64,000 nucleotides of DNA from Nostoc sphaeroides. Lineage in GTDB: Bacteria; Cyanobacteriota; Cyanobacteriia; Cyanobacteriales; Nostocaceae. The first letter of the stretch is position 1. Each line of letters starts with the position of its first letter. Under the pieces are notes generated by a model. It did not search any database. It was not told where the DNA came from and saw only the letters and a list, made by a program, of their open reading frames with translations. A program made the translations under genes and the position numbers. This document shows, one piece after another, positions 51,825 to 61,485 of the stretch. The stretch is from NCBI RefSeq assembly GCF_003443655.1, contig NZ_CP031941.1:5729001-5793000 (forward strand), written 5' to 3'.

Positions 51825-52526
51825 ATGGTCAATTCTAAGCACGTTTCTAACCATTACGAAACTCTCAAAGTTAGTCCAAGTGCAAGCCAAGCGGAGATTA
51901 AGCAAGCCTATCGCCGCTTGGTTAAGTTATTTCATCCTGACACTAATCAGGAAAGTGCCGATCAAGAGCAGATAATCCGCATCAATGCAGCTTATGAAGT
52001 CTTAGGCGACAACCAAAATCGCCGTGATTATGACCAACAACTGCAAGATGACTCTCAAAAATTAAATAGCGATCGCCAACAGCGTACAGCATCAGCACAA
52101 AAGCATTACCAGACAACACGAAAAACTGGACGCGATGTTGACGAGCAAGTTGAGGAATGGCTACGCCAAGTTTACCAACCAGTAAATCGCTTGCTTTGTA
52201 CTATTCTCTATTCGTTAGAAGAACAAATGGAGCAATTAGCTGCTGATCCTTTTGATGATGAGTTGTTAGATGAATTTCAAGAATATTTAAAAGCCTGTCG
52301 AGATGACCTCAAGCAGGCACAAATTACTTTTCGCTCCCTACCGAATCCCCGTAGTTTAGCAAGAACAGCCGCTCACCTCTACTACAGCCTCGATCAAGTA
52401 GGAGATGGACTCGATGAATTAGGTTATTTTCCTTTGAACTACGATGAGCGTTATTTACACACGGGTCATGAACTATTTCGTATAGCTACAAGATTGCACT
52501 GTGAGGCACAAGCATCTGTTACATAG
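51825..52526 (+). CDS. DnaJ (J-domain) protein
   Basis: A 233-aa protein with an N-terminal J-domain (residues 9-70: HYETLKVSPSASQAEIKQAY, HPD at 37-39, INAAYEVLGDNQNRRDYDQQ). The C-terminal two thirds are helical and acidic (EQMEQLAADPFDDELLDEFQ) with no zinc-finger or substrate-binding barrel, so this is a type III Hsp40 that recruits DnaK to a specific client. It is only 15 bp after cysK and probably co-transcribed, although no functional link is obvious. Confidence 0.88.
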   Translation: MVNSKHVSNHYETLKVSPSASQAEIKQAYRRLVKLFHPDTNQESADQEQIIRINAAYEVLGDNQNRRDYDQQLQDDSQKLNSDRQQRTASAQKHYQTTRKTGRDVDEQVEEWLRQVYQPVNRLLCTILYSLEEQMEQLAADPFDDELLDEFQEYLKACRDDLKQAQITFRSLPNPRSLARTAAHLYYSLDQVGDGLDELGYFPLNYDERYLHTGHELFRIATRLHCEAQASVT

Positions 52527-52668
52527 TCATTTGGCATGGTGCATTGATCGATTTGACCGGATGGCAAAGGATTAATGACAAATGACAAATGACACATAAC
52601 TTAAGAATTAGTTTATGCTGGAAGCAGAGAAAGATTAAGAAATTTTAAATTCTGCTCATAGTGTACTC

Positions 52669-53541
52669 ATGCAATGTATTGTTAACCGCCGCGCCCAGTT
52701 TTCGGCAAGTCATCGTTATTGGTTGCCAGAACTGAGTGAAGCTGAGAATATTGAGAAATTTGGTGCTTGCTCTAGATTTCCTGGACACGGGCATAATTAT
52801 GTCTTATTTATTTCCCTAGCCGGGGAATTAGATGAATATGGCATGGTGCTGAACTTGTCTGATGTGAAACACGTAATTAAACGGGAAGTTACTAGTCAAT
52901 TGGACTTCTCTTATCTCAACGATGCGTGGGCAGAATTTCAACAAACTCTGCCTACCACTGAGAATATTGCACGGATTATTTGGCAGCGACTAGCACCACA
53001 CTTGCCTTTAGTCCGTGTACAGTTATTTGAACATCCTGAACTTTGGGCAGATTATACGGGAAACGAAATGGAAGCCTACCTCACTATCAGTACTCACTTT
53101 AGCGCCGCCCATCGGCTAGCTCATCCTAACCTCAGTAACGAAGAAAATACTGAAATTTATGGTAAGTGCGCTCGTCCTCACGGTCACGGACACAACTATC
53201 ATTTAGAAGTCACTGTGAAAGGGGAAATTGACCCACGGACTGGCATGATTGTTGATTTAGGGGCTTTGAACCAAGTAATAGAAGATTATGTGGTTGAGCC
53301 ATTCGATCATACCTTTTTAAACAAAGACATTTCTTACTTTGCTGAAGTTGTGCCCACTGCTGAGAATATCGCACTTTATATTAGTAATTTACTGCGATCG
53401 CCTATTCAAGAATTGGGAGCTAAACTTTACAAAGTGAAACTGATTGAAAGTCCCAACAACTCCTGCGAAATCTATTGTACTGAGTCTGAATCAAATTCAG
53501 TCAGCGCAGCCGCGAATCAGCCAGTATTGGCAAGCGTTTAG
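52669..53541 (+). CDS. Tandem 6-pyruvoyl-tetrahydropterin synthase/QueD-type protein
   Basis: A 290-aa fusion of two PTPS/QueD domains. Domain 1 (1-125) has FSASHRYWLPELSEAENIEK and CSRFPGHGHNYVLF. Domain 2 (about 135-275) has FSAAHRLAHPNLSNEENTEI and CARPHGHGHNYHLEVTV. Each domain retains the zinc histidines (H in the SASH/SAAH motif, HGH) and the catalytic cysteine (Cys before SRF; Cys before ARP). The second domain keeps the late acidic residue (LIESPNN), the first is less typical (LFEHPELW). The substrate, dihydroneopterin triphosphate to 6-carboxytetrahydropterin or tetrahydrobiopterin, cannot be told apart. Confidence 0.88.
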   Translation: MQCIVNRRAQFSASHRYWLPELSEAENIEKFGACSRFPGHGHNYVLFISLAGELDEYGMVLNLSDVKHVIKREVTSQLDFSYLNDAWAEFQQTLPTTENIARIIWQRLAPHLPLVRVQLFEHPELWADYTGNEMEAYLTISTHFSAAHRLAHPNLSNEENTEIYGKCARPHGHGHNYHLEVTVKGEIDPRTGMIVDLGALNQVIEDYVVEPFDHTFLNKDISYFAEVVPTAENIALYISNLLRSPIQELGAKLYKVKLIESPNNSCEIYCTESESNSVSAAANQPVLASV

Positions 53542-53600
53542 TTAGAAGTTAGGAGTTAGGAGTTAGGAGTTAAAAGTAGAGACGCGATTAATCGCGTCTG
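53542..53600. repeat. Heptamers plus GACGCG palindrome
   Basis: GTTAGGA heptamers (about 53550-53570) lead into a perfect 20-bp palindrome AGACGCGATTAATCGCGTCT (53580-53599), a member of the GACGCG family also seen at 41902, 61521 and 62034. A TTCGACGCCGCTCAGTACA motif follows near 53660. Confidence 0.85.
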
Positions 53601-53695
53601 TACAAGAGTTAGGAGTTTTGTTTATCTCCTTGTCTCACTCATCTCCCCAATGCCCCATACTTCGACGCCGCTCAGTACAAGTGCCCAATGCCCAG

Positions 53696-54253
53696 CTAAA
53701 AAAGTTTACTAACTAAGCACTTGAAACCAGGTAGCAAAGGACTTGTTAACTCATCTTGACTAAATAAAGTAGCTGCTAACTTTAATGCAGCCTGTTCACG
53801 GCGATAAACCTCAACTTTCTTCTGTATAGAATCGCAAATCCAATATTCTTGAACCCCTTGCACCGAGTACAGCTTTAGCTTTGTTTCTTTGTCGCGTTTC
53901 TCGTTTTTTTCGCCGGGGGATAAAACCTCTACAACTAACTCCGGTGCGCCCGTGAGGTGTCCAGCTTCATCTAATAAGTTTTTTAAGCGTTCATGACTTG
54001 CCCATACCACATCAGGGATCACATTGTCAGAATCTGAGAAAATAATTCCAGGTGCGATCGCAGCTTTACCTAAATCAGTTTCATCTGACCAATTGTTAAG
54101 AACTGTAACAATATTGCCACAACTTGATTGATGATCCCAACTAGGTGATTTGGTCACAAATAGTTCTCCATCAATAATCTCATAGCGATTTCTGCGATCG
54201 CCAGCAAATAGTTCTAAATCAGCAGTCGTCCAACGCACTGGAGTTGTTTGCAT
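53696..54253 (-). CDS. Uma2-family (DUF820) protein
   Basis: The 185-aa fourth Uma2 paralogue of the window, without the coiled-coil tail. Core motifs NRYEIIDGELFV, NVIPDVVWAS, APELVVEVLSPGEKNEKRDK and KLKLYSVQGVQEYWICD give the complete PD-(D/E)XK-type layout. It opens with QTTPVRWTTADLELFAGDRR, typical of the family. Function unknown; nuclease activity is inferred from fold. Confidence 0.87.
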   Translation of the reverse strand: MQTTPVRWTTADLELFAGDRRNRYEIIDGELFVTKSPSWDHQSSCGNIVTVLNNWSDETDLGKAAIAPGIIFSDSDNVIPDVVWASHERLKNLLDEAGHLTGAPELVVEVLSPGEKNEKRDKETKLKLYSVQGVQEYWICDSIQKKVEVYRREQAALKLAATLFSQDELTSPLLPGFKCLVSKLF

Positions 54254-54286
54254 AGAAACCCCCTAGCATTTTTCTTTCATCATATT

Positions 54287-55282
54287 TTAAAAATACCGAC
54301 GACGAGCGGAATGTCGCAAATACCGATAAATGCCCCAAGCTAAAACTCCGAAAAAGAGATTTAGTGAAAAGCGACTAATTATAAACCACAAAATATCAGC
54401 ATCAAAAAGCTTTGACGGACTCAAGGGACTAAGAATCCTGGCTAAGAGAAACAGCCCAAAAATAGCATTTCCACCCATTACGAGGGCAAACAGCGCTAAA
54501 CTCCTCTGCCAGTAACGATGTTGCGGTGTATGGCCTGAAATCAGAGTAATGGCGGGTTTGCCTTGGACTTTTCGCAGTAATTGTTCTAGTCGCCAAAACA
54601 TCCACAAGAGAAACGGGAATAAACCATAACTCAGGAAACCTAAAGGTAGTGAGTAACGCCAAGCACTTGATAAGACATTAACTAGGGCATGACAGATTAC
54701 AGAATTTAGCCAAGCCCTAAAAATAAACTTTTTGTCTCGATTTAACCGAGTGTTAGAGGAAATATAGATTCCTAAAGCATATCCCCAAGGTGCAGAGAAC
54801 ATGGCGTGGACTGGCATACCGATAGTACGGTCTAGAATTGATGCTGTATCGTAGAAAAGGTAAATCCAATTCTCTTCGGCAGTGAATCCAAGGGCAACGG
54901 CTATGGTGAAGAGGAAAACGGTAGATGCAAATAATCGATACTTGCGTTGTAAATAGTAGATTGGGACAACAACTGCTACAAACTTGCAGCCTTCTTCAAT
55001 TGGGCCTACTTCCAAAAGCTGCCGCAACGCTATTCCAGGGAGTGTTGAGGCGCAACGACTTGTCGGCAGACATAGCTTGATCTGATGCCAGTCTACAACC
55101 CTGTTGACTACAATTTCAAAAATCCATTCGAGACTAAGGGCTAAGATACCAGATATTGCACCGATGATAAAGAACATCAGCAACTTTAACAAAGGTGGGG
55201 CAAATGGCACTCTACAGTAGTAGTAGCCTAGCAGCAGCAAAGGTGGTATTGCTGCCCAAAGCAGTAGAGAAAAATCAACCAC
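54287..55282 (-). CDS. PrsW-family intramembrane metalloprotease
   Basis: A 331-aa membrane protein with about nine hydrophobic segments. The conserved glutamate motif GPIEEGCKFVAVVVPIYY, the ENWIYLF motif and the histidine helices HAMFSAPWGYALG and HALVNVLSS make up the PrsW (CAAX-protease superfamily) active site. In Bacillus PrsW cleaves the anti-sigma factor RsiW; the target here is unknown. Its start codon overlaps the stop region of the upstream methyltransferase gene by 8 bp, so the two form a unit. Confidence 0.8.
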   Translation of the reverse strand: MVDFSLLLWAAIPPLLLLGYYYCRVPFAPPLLKLLMFFIIGAISGILALSLEWIFEIVVNRVVDWHQIKLCLPTSRCASTLPGIALRQLLEVGPIEEGCKFVAVVVPIYYLQRKYRLFASTVFLFTIAVALGFTAEENWIYLFYDTASILDRTIGMPVHAMFSAPWGYALGIYISSNTRLNRDKKFIFRAWLNSVICHALVNVLSSAWRYSLPLGFLSYGLFPFLLWMFWRLEQLLRKVQGKPAITLISGHTPQHRYWQRSLALFALVMGGNAIFGLFLLARILSPLSPSKLFDADILWFIISRFSLNLFFGVLAWGIYRYLRHSARRRYF

Positions 55283-56198
55283 TCACCTGAGCGATCGCTG
55301 TGCGGTGACGGTGGGTATTATTAGTGATTGTGGGAGTTTGGAAACCTGCCTCAACAATAGCTTGCTCAATGTCCAAACCGAAATATTCATCTAAATACGG
55401 TTCTGTACTTTTGAGCAAAGTCAAAATGTAGGCTGGCATTTTTTGGTAAACTTCAGATTTTGGATTCATATCCATGATTGCCAAGTAGCCACCCGGACGC
55501 AGCAAGCGCCGCATTTCAGCTAAAATCTGTCGGGTTGGCGATTGGGGTAATTCGTGGCACATCAGGAAAATGGAAACTAAATCAAAAGAGGCATCAGGTA
55601 GCCCGGTAGATTCCGCTTGGGCATGAAGCCAGTTTATTTTAGCTTGACGTTGCCCAGCGCGGTAATTGGCAACGGCTAAGAAGTAGGGAGATAAGTCTAA
55701 GCCTGTAATTTTGGCATGGGGATAAACTGCTTGTAGGGCAAAACTGCTCAAGCCAACACTACACCCTACATCTAAGATGTCTTGCGGCTCATTGGGAATT
55801 TGACTTTTCAGGATATTGTGGTAACTTTGGCGCAGCATGGGATCGCCTTGGGCTTCTTCAGCGCCCTGCAAAATCTTAGCGTGGACAGCGTAAGCAGCAG
55901 GTTCTACCTCAAAAGCGGCTTGCCAACTGAGATTTCCGGTTTCGTAAGCATGGAATGAGGTGACGTAGTAATCGGGGTAGGAAAGCTGAGGATTTTCTAC
56001 TTGAGCTAAATCAGCCTTCCAATCACGCGCTTGTAGAGTTTTGACTTCTTGCGTCCAAGGCACGCCAATTCTTTCGGCACGTTTAATCATCATTTGTCTA
56101 GCTTGGTGCTTGGCTAGGTTGGCTAAAGGTTTGATTGCCAGTACGCCATTTACCAAGCGGGAAGCGAAGCCAGGAGTAGTATTTACGGCAACGGTCAT
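55275..56198 (-). CDS. Class I SAM-dependent methyltransferase
   Basis: A 307-aa methyltransferase with a long N-terminal extension (about 130 residues) before motif I ILDVGCSVGLSSFAL. Later motifs: ITGLDLSPYFLAVANY, FDLVSIFLMCHELPQS and LLRPGGYLAIMDMNP. The small-molecule methyltransferase fold is clear; substrate unknown. First gene of the two-gene operon with the PrsW-type protease. Confidence 0.85.
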   Translation of the reverse strand: MTVAVNTTPGFASRLVNGVLAIKPLANLAKHQARQMMIKRAERIGVPWTQEVKTLQARDWKADLAQVENPQLSYPDYYVTSFHAYETGNLSWQAAFEVEPAAYAVHAKILQGAEEAQGDPMLRQSYHNILKSQIPNEPQDILDVGCSVGLSSFALQAVYPHAKITGLDLSPYFLAVANYRAGQRQAKINWLHAQAESTGLPDASFDLVSIFLMCHELPQSPTRQILAEMRRLLRPGGYLAIMDMNPKSEVYQKMPAYILTLLKSTEPYLDEYFGLDIEQAIVEAGFQTPTITNNTHRHRTAIAQVSG

Positions 56199-56346
56199 AA
56201 ATTAGTTTGCATTTAACAGCCTTTTCTACTTATGACATAGTTACTGGAGGCGAGTCTAGATGCAAATTGAAAAACATTTTGGGGAATGGGGGAGTGGGGG
56301 ATGAGGAATAACAATAACCAATGCCCAATGCCCCATGCCCCATTCC

Positions 56347-58014
56347 CTATTTTGCAATAGGCTTGAGAGCTAACAACATCTCCAATTCACTGATAGATTT
56401 ATCAGGGCTATTAGCGGTAAAACCAAGACCACGAATGGAACTCAAGATGGTGATAGCATTGGCGTCAGATGAGATTAAACTCTTGAGCAAGGGCACAGTT
56501 TGAGTTTTGTCCATATCCAGGTAGAAATAGCCGCCGTTGGGCTTTTGCAAAGAACCCGTAACGGCTTTGAAGGTATCGCTATTGTCAAGAGATGGATTTT
56601 TGCGATCGCTAATCGCTTCAGCAACTGGGCCACCAAGAGCTACAAATACAGTATCTTGATCGAGCCAACCATGTGACAATAAAGCTCCCTGTCTGGGGAT
56701 TTGCCATTCCGTTACGTCTTTCCCACCGATATTTCTGTTGGCAATTTCGATTTGTTGGGTTTTGGCAAGGGTATCCAATTTCGTTAAGGTGGCTTCAGCA
56801 GTTTTGCGATCGCTAGTATCAAATACTAAAGCACCCCCAAAACCAACATTTGCTAGCACCCCTTGATTAGATGGAATCGCACCAAAGGCAAATTCTCCAT
56901 TCATCCAGCCAAAAATATCCTTATCCAGGTCAATATTGAAAAATTTCAGTTGTCCTCGCACCTGTTCAAGACCTTGTTTCATTTCTGGATAATTTTTTGA
57001 CTCTTCTACTAGTGTTTCCCAGCCACGGCTGATACCATTTCCACTAATCAGAGCAAAAGTACCAGTGGGAAATTGCCCAACTATATTTCCTGGACTTGAT
57101 TGATACTGAAATTTATTTAATTGCGGATCTAAATTAGCGATCGCTTTTACCCGCACTCCCGCATCATCAACACCAACACCCGCCACCACTGATTTTATCT
57201 GCTTGAGTTGCGCCAGCGCTTGGGGAGGTAACTGCTTTGCCTGCGGGCTTCCGGCTGCTAATTGCTGTACCATGCCGGCATAGTCTGGTACATAAATTTG
57301 GGCGAGGCTGTTTTTGACATCCACTCCTTTATTGAGGATGCTGCTTGCACCTTCTTTACTGGCAAAAGAAGACTCTCCTTTAAAGGTGTCAATTGCTTTT
57401 TCTACAGCTTGTTTTTCGGGCGCTAATACTAAGTGACTATTATTTAAAACTACGCTATATGTCGGCTTGCTATTTTCTGTAGTTTCTATAATTTTTTGAC
57501 CTTTATAGTCAGATTCCTGAAATTTTAGTCCTTTTTGTGACTTTAATTTGTTAGCAAAATTCAAGGCACTGAGTTTGTCTGTGATTCCCACTATTATCAA
57601 GATATTTGATTCCTGCTGTATATTGATTGGCGCATTAGGTGCTTTCAACTGCGCCGGTTTCCCCTGATTAGGTGGTAATACAGCAATCATTACACCACCA
57701 GCCCAAGGCTTTATGTCTTTTTCATAAGAAACGTTGCTGTCACTGAAAACTTGCTTATTGAAATTTTCCAGACCTTTTGCTACTAATTTTTGTGCTTCTG
57801 GAGTGCCAAACTGCTGTAACTTTGCCCAGGCTTGAGAGTCAGTAGTAATATAAGTTGCCATCAATGCTGTTGAAGGTACTAGTTTAGCGCTGCCTAGAGC
57901 GTCTGAGCTACCTCCTGATGGGGCTTTAAAATACGTGTAAGCCGCGATACTTCCTGCTACAACTACAGCAGCACCAACAGCAGCAATGAGAAACTTGGAT
58001 TTACTTTCAGGCAT
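56347..58014 (-). CDS. DUF3352 domain protein, membrane-anchored
   Basis: A 555-aa protein with an N-terminal signal anchor (KFLIAAVGAAVVVAGSIAAY) and a large exported domain of the DUF3352 family, found mainly in cyanobacteria. The body contains repeated blocks of two-domain character (LVPSTALMATYITTDSQAWA near the start, QFPTGTFALISGNGISRGWE in the middle) and ends with SELEMLLALKPIAK. Function unknown; probably periplasmic or lumenal. Monocistronic. Confidence 0.8.
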   Translation of the reverse strand: MPESKSKFLIAAVGAAVVVAGSIAAYTYFKAPSGGSSDALGSAKLVPSTALMATYITTDSQAWAKLQQFGTPEAQKLVAKGLENFNKQVFSDSNVSYEKDIKPWAGGVMIAVLPPNQGKPAQLKAPNAPINIQQESNILIIVGITDKLSALNFANKLKSQKGLKFQESDYKGQKIIETTENSKPTYSVVLNNSHLVLAPEKQAVEKAIDTFKGESSFASKEGASSILNKGVDVKNSLAQIYVPDYAGMVQQLAAGSPQAKQLPPQALAQLKQIKSVVAGVGVDDAGVRVKAIANLDPQLNKFQYQSSPGNIVGQFPTGTFALISGNGISRGWETLVEESKNYPEMKQGLEQVRGQLKFFNIDLDKDIFGWMNGEFAFGAIPSNQGVLANVGFGGALVFDTSDRKTAEATLTKLDTLAKTQQIEIANRNIGGKDVTEWQIPRQGALLSHGWLDQDTVFVALGGPVAEAISDRKNPSLDNSDTFKAVTGSLQKPNGGYFYLDMDKTQTVPLLKSLISSDANAITILSSIRGLGFTANSPDKSISELEMLLALKPIAK

Positions 58015-58677
58015 TTTGTTATCCTCTTTTGCTCAGATTGTCACCGAGATTTATACAAGTGTCACTGTAGAGTTTTCGGATTTATTAATAATTTCCGCTC
58101 ATTGATCGGTATTTACTGATAAAATTAGTAGTCCTATAAGCTAGCAGTCTAAAATAACTACTCTAAAAAATACTTCCACGAGATGGGGAGCGAATCGGCA
58201 AATGATATGCTGTTCATTTCAAACAAAATAGCCTCCTCAACAGAGGCAAGCTATCCTAAGTTATAGGACTCCTGTCTGATTTGTAAGCAAAATTTTAGAT
58301 AAAACCCTGATTAACGGGCTTTTCAGTCTCAGTTCAGTATGTTTTCAAAAATCGAATCGGAGTCCTATATAAGAATAATTAGGAGTGTTTGTACTTAATA
58401 AAAATTTATCGAGGTGCAAGAGACTCTTGACTCGATGACAAAAAAGTGCAAAACATCAGTAAAAGTAAATGCGGGAGGGATATGGAAAAAAGTCCAAGGA
58501 TCGCCAGCCGACTTTTGGAAATTCAGGTGAGATTAATTTTAATCCCCCAATCCCAAAAGGGAATTCTCACCTCCATCATGCCCTGTTGATTTGGGAAATA
58601 TATTTAGACACCGCTATTTTACTTAACAACATCCAGCCAAGCCAGACTTTTCAGGATTACAAGGTCAGTAAGGATCA
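58015..58677. other. Divergent intergenic region
   Basis: A 663-bp gap between divergent DUF3352 and pepN genes. Contains a short hairpin GCCTC-ctcaaca-GAGGC (near 58230) and two separated AGGACTCC/GGAGTCCT pieces (about 58265 and 58360) that are inverted relative to each other. No ORF with protein-like composition. Promoters for both flanking genes must lie here, but none was recognised. Confidence 0.5.
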
Positions 58678-61341
58678 ATGTCGAAGTTTTATTTTGATAC
58701 AGATAATAACGTACACAAACCTTTTGAGTTACCGGGAGCAAGACCACACTACAACCCCGATCGCCCCGGACAGGTAGAGCATATTTTTCTCGATCTCAGC
58801 TTGGATATCCCAAAGCTTTCCTATCAGGGCAATTGTAGCATTCGCCTTTTACCAATCCGTAATGGCATTGACCGTTTGACTTTGGATGCTGTCAACCTGA
58901 ATATCGAGTCTGTGCAAGTGGACGAGGTACCACAAAATTTTGACTACGACGGGGAACAGCTTTCTATCCAACTTGCTGAGGCGACTCAAATTGGTAAACG
59001 CTTGCTAATTGCGATCGCCTATTCAGTGGCAAAACCACAGCGCGGTCTTTACTTTATTCAACCAGACAAGCACTACCCAAACAAGCCAACTCAAGTTTGG
59101 ACTCAAGGAGAAGACGAAGACTCTCGCTTTTGGTTCCCCTGCTTTGACTACCCAGGACAATTGTCTACTTCCGAAATTCGCGTTCGTGTCCCCAACCCTC
59201 TGGTGGCGATTTCCAACGGCGAACTAATTAACACCACAGAAGATGGTGATTACAAAATCTACCATTGGTCACAGCAACAAGTTCATCCTACCTACTTAAT
59301 GACTTTGGCAGTAGGTGACTTTGCCGAAATTCAGGATGAGTGGAACGGTAAACCAGTTACCTACTACGTAGAAAAGGGACGGGAGGAAGATGCTAAACGC
59401 AGCATGGGCAAAACTCCCCGCATGATCGAATTTTTGAGCCAAAAGTATGGCTATCCATATCCTTTCCCAAAATACGCCCAGGTTTGCGTCGATGACTTCA
59501 TCTTTGGCGGGATGGAAAACACCTCCACAACACTGTTAACAGATAGATGCTTGCTGGATGAACGCGCCGCTTTAGATAACCGCAATACCGAAAGTTTAGT
59601 TGTCCACGAACTGGCGCACCAGTGGTTTGGTGATTTGGTGGTAATTAAGCATTGGTCTCATGCTTGGATCAAAGAAGGGATGGCTTCCTATTCTGAGGTG
59701 ATGTGGACAGAAGAGGAATATAGTCTCGAAGAAGCAGCTTACTATCGTTTATTAGAAGCTCGTCGTTATTTAAGTGAAGATAGCAGCCGTTATCGTCGCC
59801 CGATGGTAACACATGTTTACCGGGAAGCTATTGAGCTTTACGATCGCCACATTTACGAAAAAGGGTCTTGTGTTTATCACATGATTCGGGCCCAATTGGG
59901 AGATGAGTTGTTTTGGCAGGCAATTCAAACATTTGTTCAAGATAATGCCCACAAAACTGTAGAAACAGTAGACTTACTCAGGGCGATCGAAAAGGCAACT
60001 GGACGTAATCTTTTGTTTCTGTTTGACCAATACGTTTTTCGTGGTGGTCATCCCGATTTTAAAGTAGCTTACTTTTGGGATGGGGACGCTAAATTAGCAA
60101 AAATTACAGTCACTCAAACCCAAGCTGATGAAGGTAAAAATGGCAGTAAGGATTTGTTTGATTTAAAAATACCTATTGGTTTTGGCTATACCCAAGAAGA
60201 AGAAGTTAAGAATGAGGAGTTAGGAGTTAGGAGTGAGGAGTTAGGAGTTAAAAATAATTCCAGACTCATAATTAATAACTCACAACTCAAAACTTTTGTA
60301 GTGCGGGTAAATGAACGTGAACAAAGCTTCTACTTTCCCCTAGAAAATAAGCCTCAATTTATCAGCTTTGATGTTGGAAATAATTATCTTAAAACAGTAA
60401 GTTTGGAGTATCCAATATCAGAGTTAAAAGCACAGTTAGAATTTGATCCAGACCCGATTTCACGTATTTACGCAGCAGCAGGTTTGGCGAAAAAAGGCGG
60501 GTTAGAAGCTACCATTGCACTATCTGCGGCGCTCAAAAATGACCCATTGTGGGGTGTGCGTGTGGAAGCCGCGAAACAACTAGCCAAAATCAATTTAGAC
60601 CAAGCCTTTGATGGCTTAGTTGTTGGGTTAAAAGATAAAAATGCTTACGTGCGCCGATCTGTAGTGGAAGCACTTGCTCAAATTAAAACTGCTGAAAGCT
60701 ATAAAGTTGTAAGAGGGTTAGTACAAAAGGGCGATCCTAGCTATTACGTAGAAGCAGCAGCTTCTCGTGTGATCGGGGCGATCGCTTCTGCAAACTTGGA
60801 AGAAAAACCCAAGGAAGATAAGGTATTAAAGCAACTCAAAGGCATTTTAGAAGAAAAGGCGGGTTGGAATGAAGTAGTACGGAGTGGTGCGATCGCTGGT
60901 TTAGCTGAATTCAAAACCTCAGAAGCAGCTTTAAATCTGCTAATCGAATATACCAAACTAGGTGTACCACAACCCCTACGTTTAGCCACAATTCGCGCTT
61001 TAGGAAAGATTTCTGTAGGTCAAAGTCCGGTTAATTTGGAACGGATTTTAGAAAAATTAACAGAACTAGCCAAAGAAACCTTCTTTTTAACGCAAGTGGC
61101 GGTAGCCGCAGCATTAGGACAAATGGAAACACCCAAAGCAGTGGGGATTTTGCGATCGCTAGCTGAACAAACAGCCGATGGGCGTGTACGTCGCTATGCT
61201 GAAGAAGAAATTTCTAAAGTGCAAAAGAATATTGGTACAGAAAAAACCTTACGTCAATTGCGTGAAGATTTCGACCAACTCAAACAACAAAATCAGGAAT
61301 TGAGAAGCCGTTTAGAAAACTTGGAGGCCAAATCTAAATAG
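58678..61341 (+). CDS. pepN: M1-family aminopeptidase with C-terminal HEAT repeats
   Basis: An 887-aa zinc aminopeptidase. The substrate-anchoring FGGMENTSTTLL and the zinc motif HELAHQWFGD (HELAH 310-314) with the third ligand in WIKEGMASYSE identify the M1 family. From about 590 to 850 the protein has alpha-helical HEAT-like repeats (GLAKKGGLEATIALSAALKN, WGVRVEAAKQLAKINLDQA) and finishes in a coiled coil. Residues about 510-540 (EELGVRSEELGV...) are encoded by TTAGGAG heptamers that have inserted in frame. Probably cytosolic, trimming peptides. Confidence 0.9.
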   Translation: MSKFYFDTDNNVHKPFELPGARPHYNPDRPGQVEHIFLDLSLDIPKLSYQGNCSIRLLPIRNGIDRLTLDAVNLNIESVQVDEVPQNFDYDGEQLSIQLAEATQIGKRLLIAIAYSVAKPQRGLYFIQPDKHYPNKPTQVWTQGEDEDSRFWFPCFDYPGQLSTSEIRVRVPNPLVAISNGELINTTEDGDYKIYHWSQQQVHPTYLMTLAVGDFAEIQDEWNGKPVTYYVEKGREEDAKRSMGKTPRMIEFLSQKYGYPYPFPKYAQVCVDDFIFGGMENTSTTLLTDRCLLDERAALDNRNTESLVVHELAHQWFGDLVVIKHWSHAWIKEGMASYSEVMWTEEEYSLEEAAYYRLLEARRYLSEDSSRYRRPMVTHVYREAIELYDRHIYEKGSCVYHMIRAQLGDELFWQAIQTFVQDNAHKTVETVDLLRAIEKATGRNLLFLFDQYVFRGGHPDFKVAYFWDGDAKLAKITVTQTQADEGKNGSKDLFDLKIPIGFGYTQEEEVKNEELGVRSEELGVKNNSRLIINNSQLKTFVVRVNEREQSFYFPLENKPQFISFDVGNNYLKTVSLEYPISELKAQLEFDPDPISRIYAAAGLAKKGGLEATIALSAALKNDPLWGVRVEAAKQLAKINLDQAFDGLVVGLKDKNAYVRRSVVEALAQIKTAESYKVVRGLVQKGDPSYYVEAAASRVIGAIASANLEEKPKEDKVLKQLKGILEEKAGWNEVVRSGAIAGLAEFKTSEAALNLLIEYTKLGVPQPLRLATIRALGKISVGQSPVNLERILEKLTELAKETFFLTQVAVAAALGQMETPKAVGILRSLAEQTADGRVRRYAEEEISKVQKNIGTEKTLRQLREDFDQLKQQNQELRSRLENLEAKSK

Positions 61342-61368
61342 CATTGCACGATGGTTAAAAGTAGCTAA

Positions 61369-61410
61369 TTGGTAATTGGTAAGTGTGACAAAATCACTAC
61401 CAATTACCAA
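61369..61410. repeat. 16-bp hairpin after pepN
   Basis: TTGGTAATTGGTA-A-GTG (61369-61385) pairs with CACTACCAATTACCAA (61395-61410) with one bulged base and a 9-nt loop. It lies 28 bp after the pepN stop and may end transcription despite the lack of a U-run. Confidence 0.7.
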
Positions 61411-61485
61411 ATTTATAGCAATTATAAATGATAATTATGTTATGAGTTGGGGATTGATTCTTCCACCTAACTATACAATTCTAGG

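Noticed and set aside
58469..58777. 102-aa ORF before pepN
   Set aside because: It overlaps the true pepN start in another frame and lies in AT-rich sequence without protein-like composition.
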